From assembly GCA_904502175.1 (NCBI GenBank), contig CAJGDU010000097.1, forward strand, positions 1 through 5,255: 5,255 bases of DNA. The letters are read 5' to 3'. Under the pieces are notes generated by a model. That model searched no databases. It saw only the letters and a program-made list of their open reading frames with translations, and was not told where the DNA came from. The translations under genes were made by a program, and so were the position numbers. This document shows positions 5,146 to 5,255 of this stretch, piece by piece (position 1 is the first letter of the stretch; the number at the start of each line of letters is the position of its first letter). The stretch comes from Clostridiaceae bacterium (GTDB taxonomy: Bacteria; Bacillota; Clostridia; Oscillospirales; Acutalibacteraceae).

Positions 5146-5255
5146 ATGGCTAAATCGTACGGCGTCATCGTCATTGGCGCGGGTTCCGGCGGACTGACCG
5201 CCGCGGCCACCGCAAAAGGCTTCTTCCAGAGCGTGGCGCTCATTGAAGGAAGAAA
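5146..5255 (+). CDS. N-terminus of an FAD-dependent pyridine nucleotide-disulphide oxidoreductase (3' end outside window)
   Basis: Only 36 full codons are visible. They begin MAKSYGVIVIGAGSGGLTAA, a classic Rossmann dinucleotide-binding fold: strand VIVIG (7-11), the GxGxxG loop at G11, G13 and G16, a small-residue helix, and a second strand VALIE (30-34) ending in the acidic E34 that contacts the FAD ribose. The spacing and GSGGLTAA form suit the mercuric reductase/dihydrolipoamide dehydrogenase-like group, including the oxidoreductases found fused to TVP38 domains. The redox-active Cys pair would lie just past the window edge and cannot be checked. ATG 5146 follows GAGGTGG (5134-5140). The gene has its own promoter and dyad, suggesting shared control with the upstream operon. 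Other FAD-binding families with the same N-terminus are not excluded. Confidence 0.82.
   Translation, partial: MAKSYGVIVIGAGSGGLTAAATAKGFFQSVALIEGR

Overview
The window comes from a moderately GC-rich bacterial chromosome, most likely a Gram-positive member of the Bacillota (Clostridia-type). The evidence is strong AGGAGG-type ribosome binding sites with GTG and TTG starts, a membrane-anchored wall-polysaccharide deacetylase with a Thr/Lys-rich linker, and an OhrR-type MarR regulator. The taxonomic placement is inference from gene style, not from a marker gene.

Region 1 (1-1216, + strand) holds the 3' end of a small hydrophobic membrane protein. It is followed after 36 bp by a membrane-anchored NodB-family polysaccharide deacetylase. 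The deacetylase ends at a strong bidirectional hairpin terminator shared with the convergent gene on the other strand.

Region 2 (1220-1917) holds an OhrR-like MarR repressor on the - strand and a 200-bp divergent control region. That region carries a promoter in each direction, a 28-bp perfect inverted repeat (12-bp arms), and two copies of the dyad ATTG-N4-CAAT.

Region 3 (1918-4988, + strand) is a tight three-gene operon. It encodes a TVP38/TMEM64 (DedA-like) membrane protein, a two-domain protein fusing a CofC-like GT-A domain (TIGR04282 type) to a GT2 glycosyltransferase domain (TIGR04283 type), and an APH/choline-kinase-fold phosphotransferase. The genes overlap by 8 bp or are separated by 13 bp.

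Region 4 (4989-5255) is a 157-bp control region with its own promoter and a third ATTG-N4-CAAT dyad. It is followed by the start of an FAD-dependent oxidoreductase that runs off the window.

The main result is regulatory. By eye, the ATTG-N4-CAAT dyad occurs exactly three times in the window. Each copy lies just downstream of the -10 box of one of three promoters: the marR gene, the TVP38 operon and the oxidoreductase. The core resembles the known OhrR operator core. This suggests that the thiol-sensing MarR protein represses itself, the operon and the oxidoreductase as one redox-responsive regulon. The operon could encode a kinase, nucleotidyl-/glycosyl-transferase and membrane-transport route to an unidentified glycoconjugate. 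Its GT families are linked to arsenosugar-type loci, but no ArsM or ArsS is present here.
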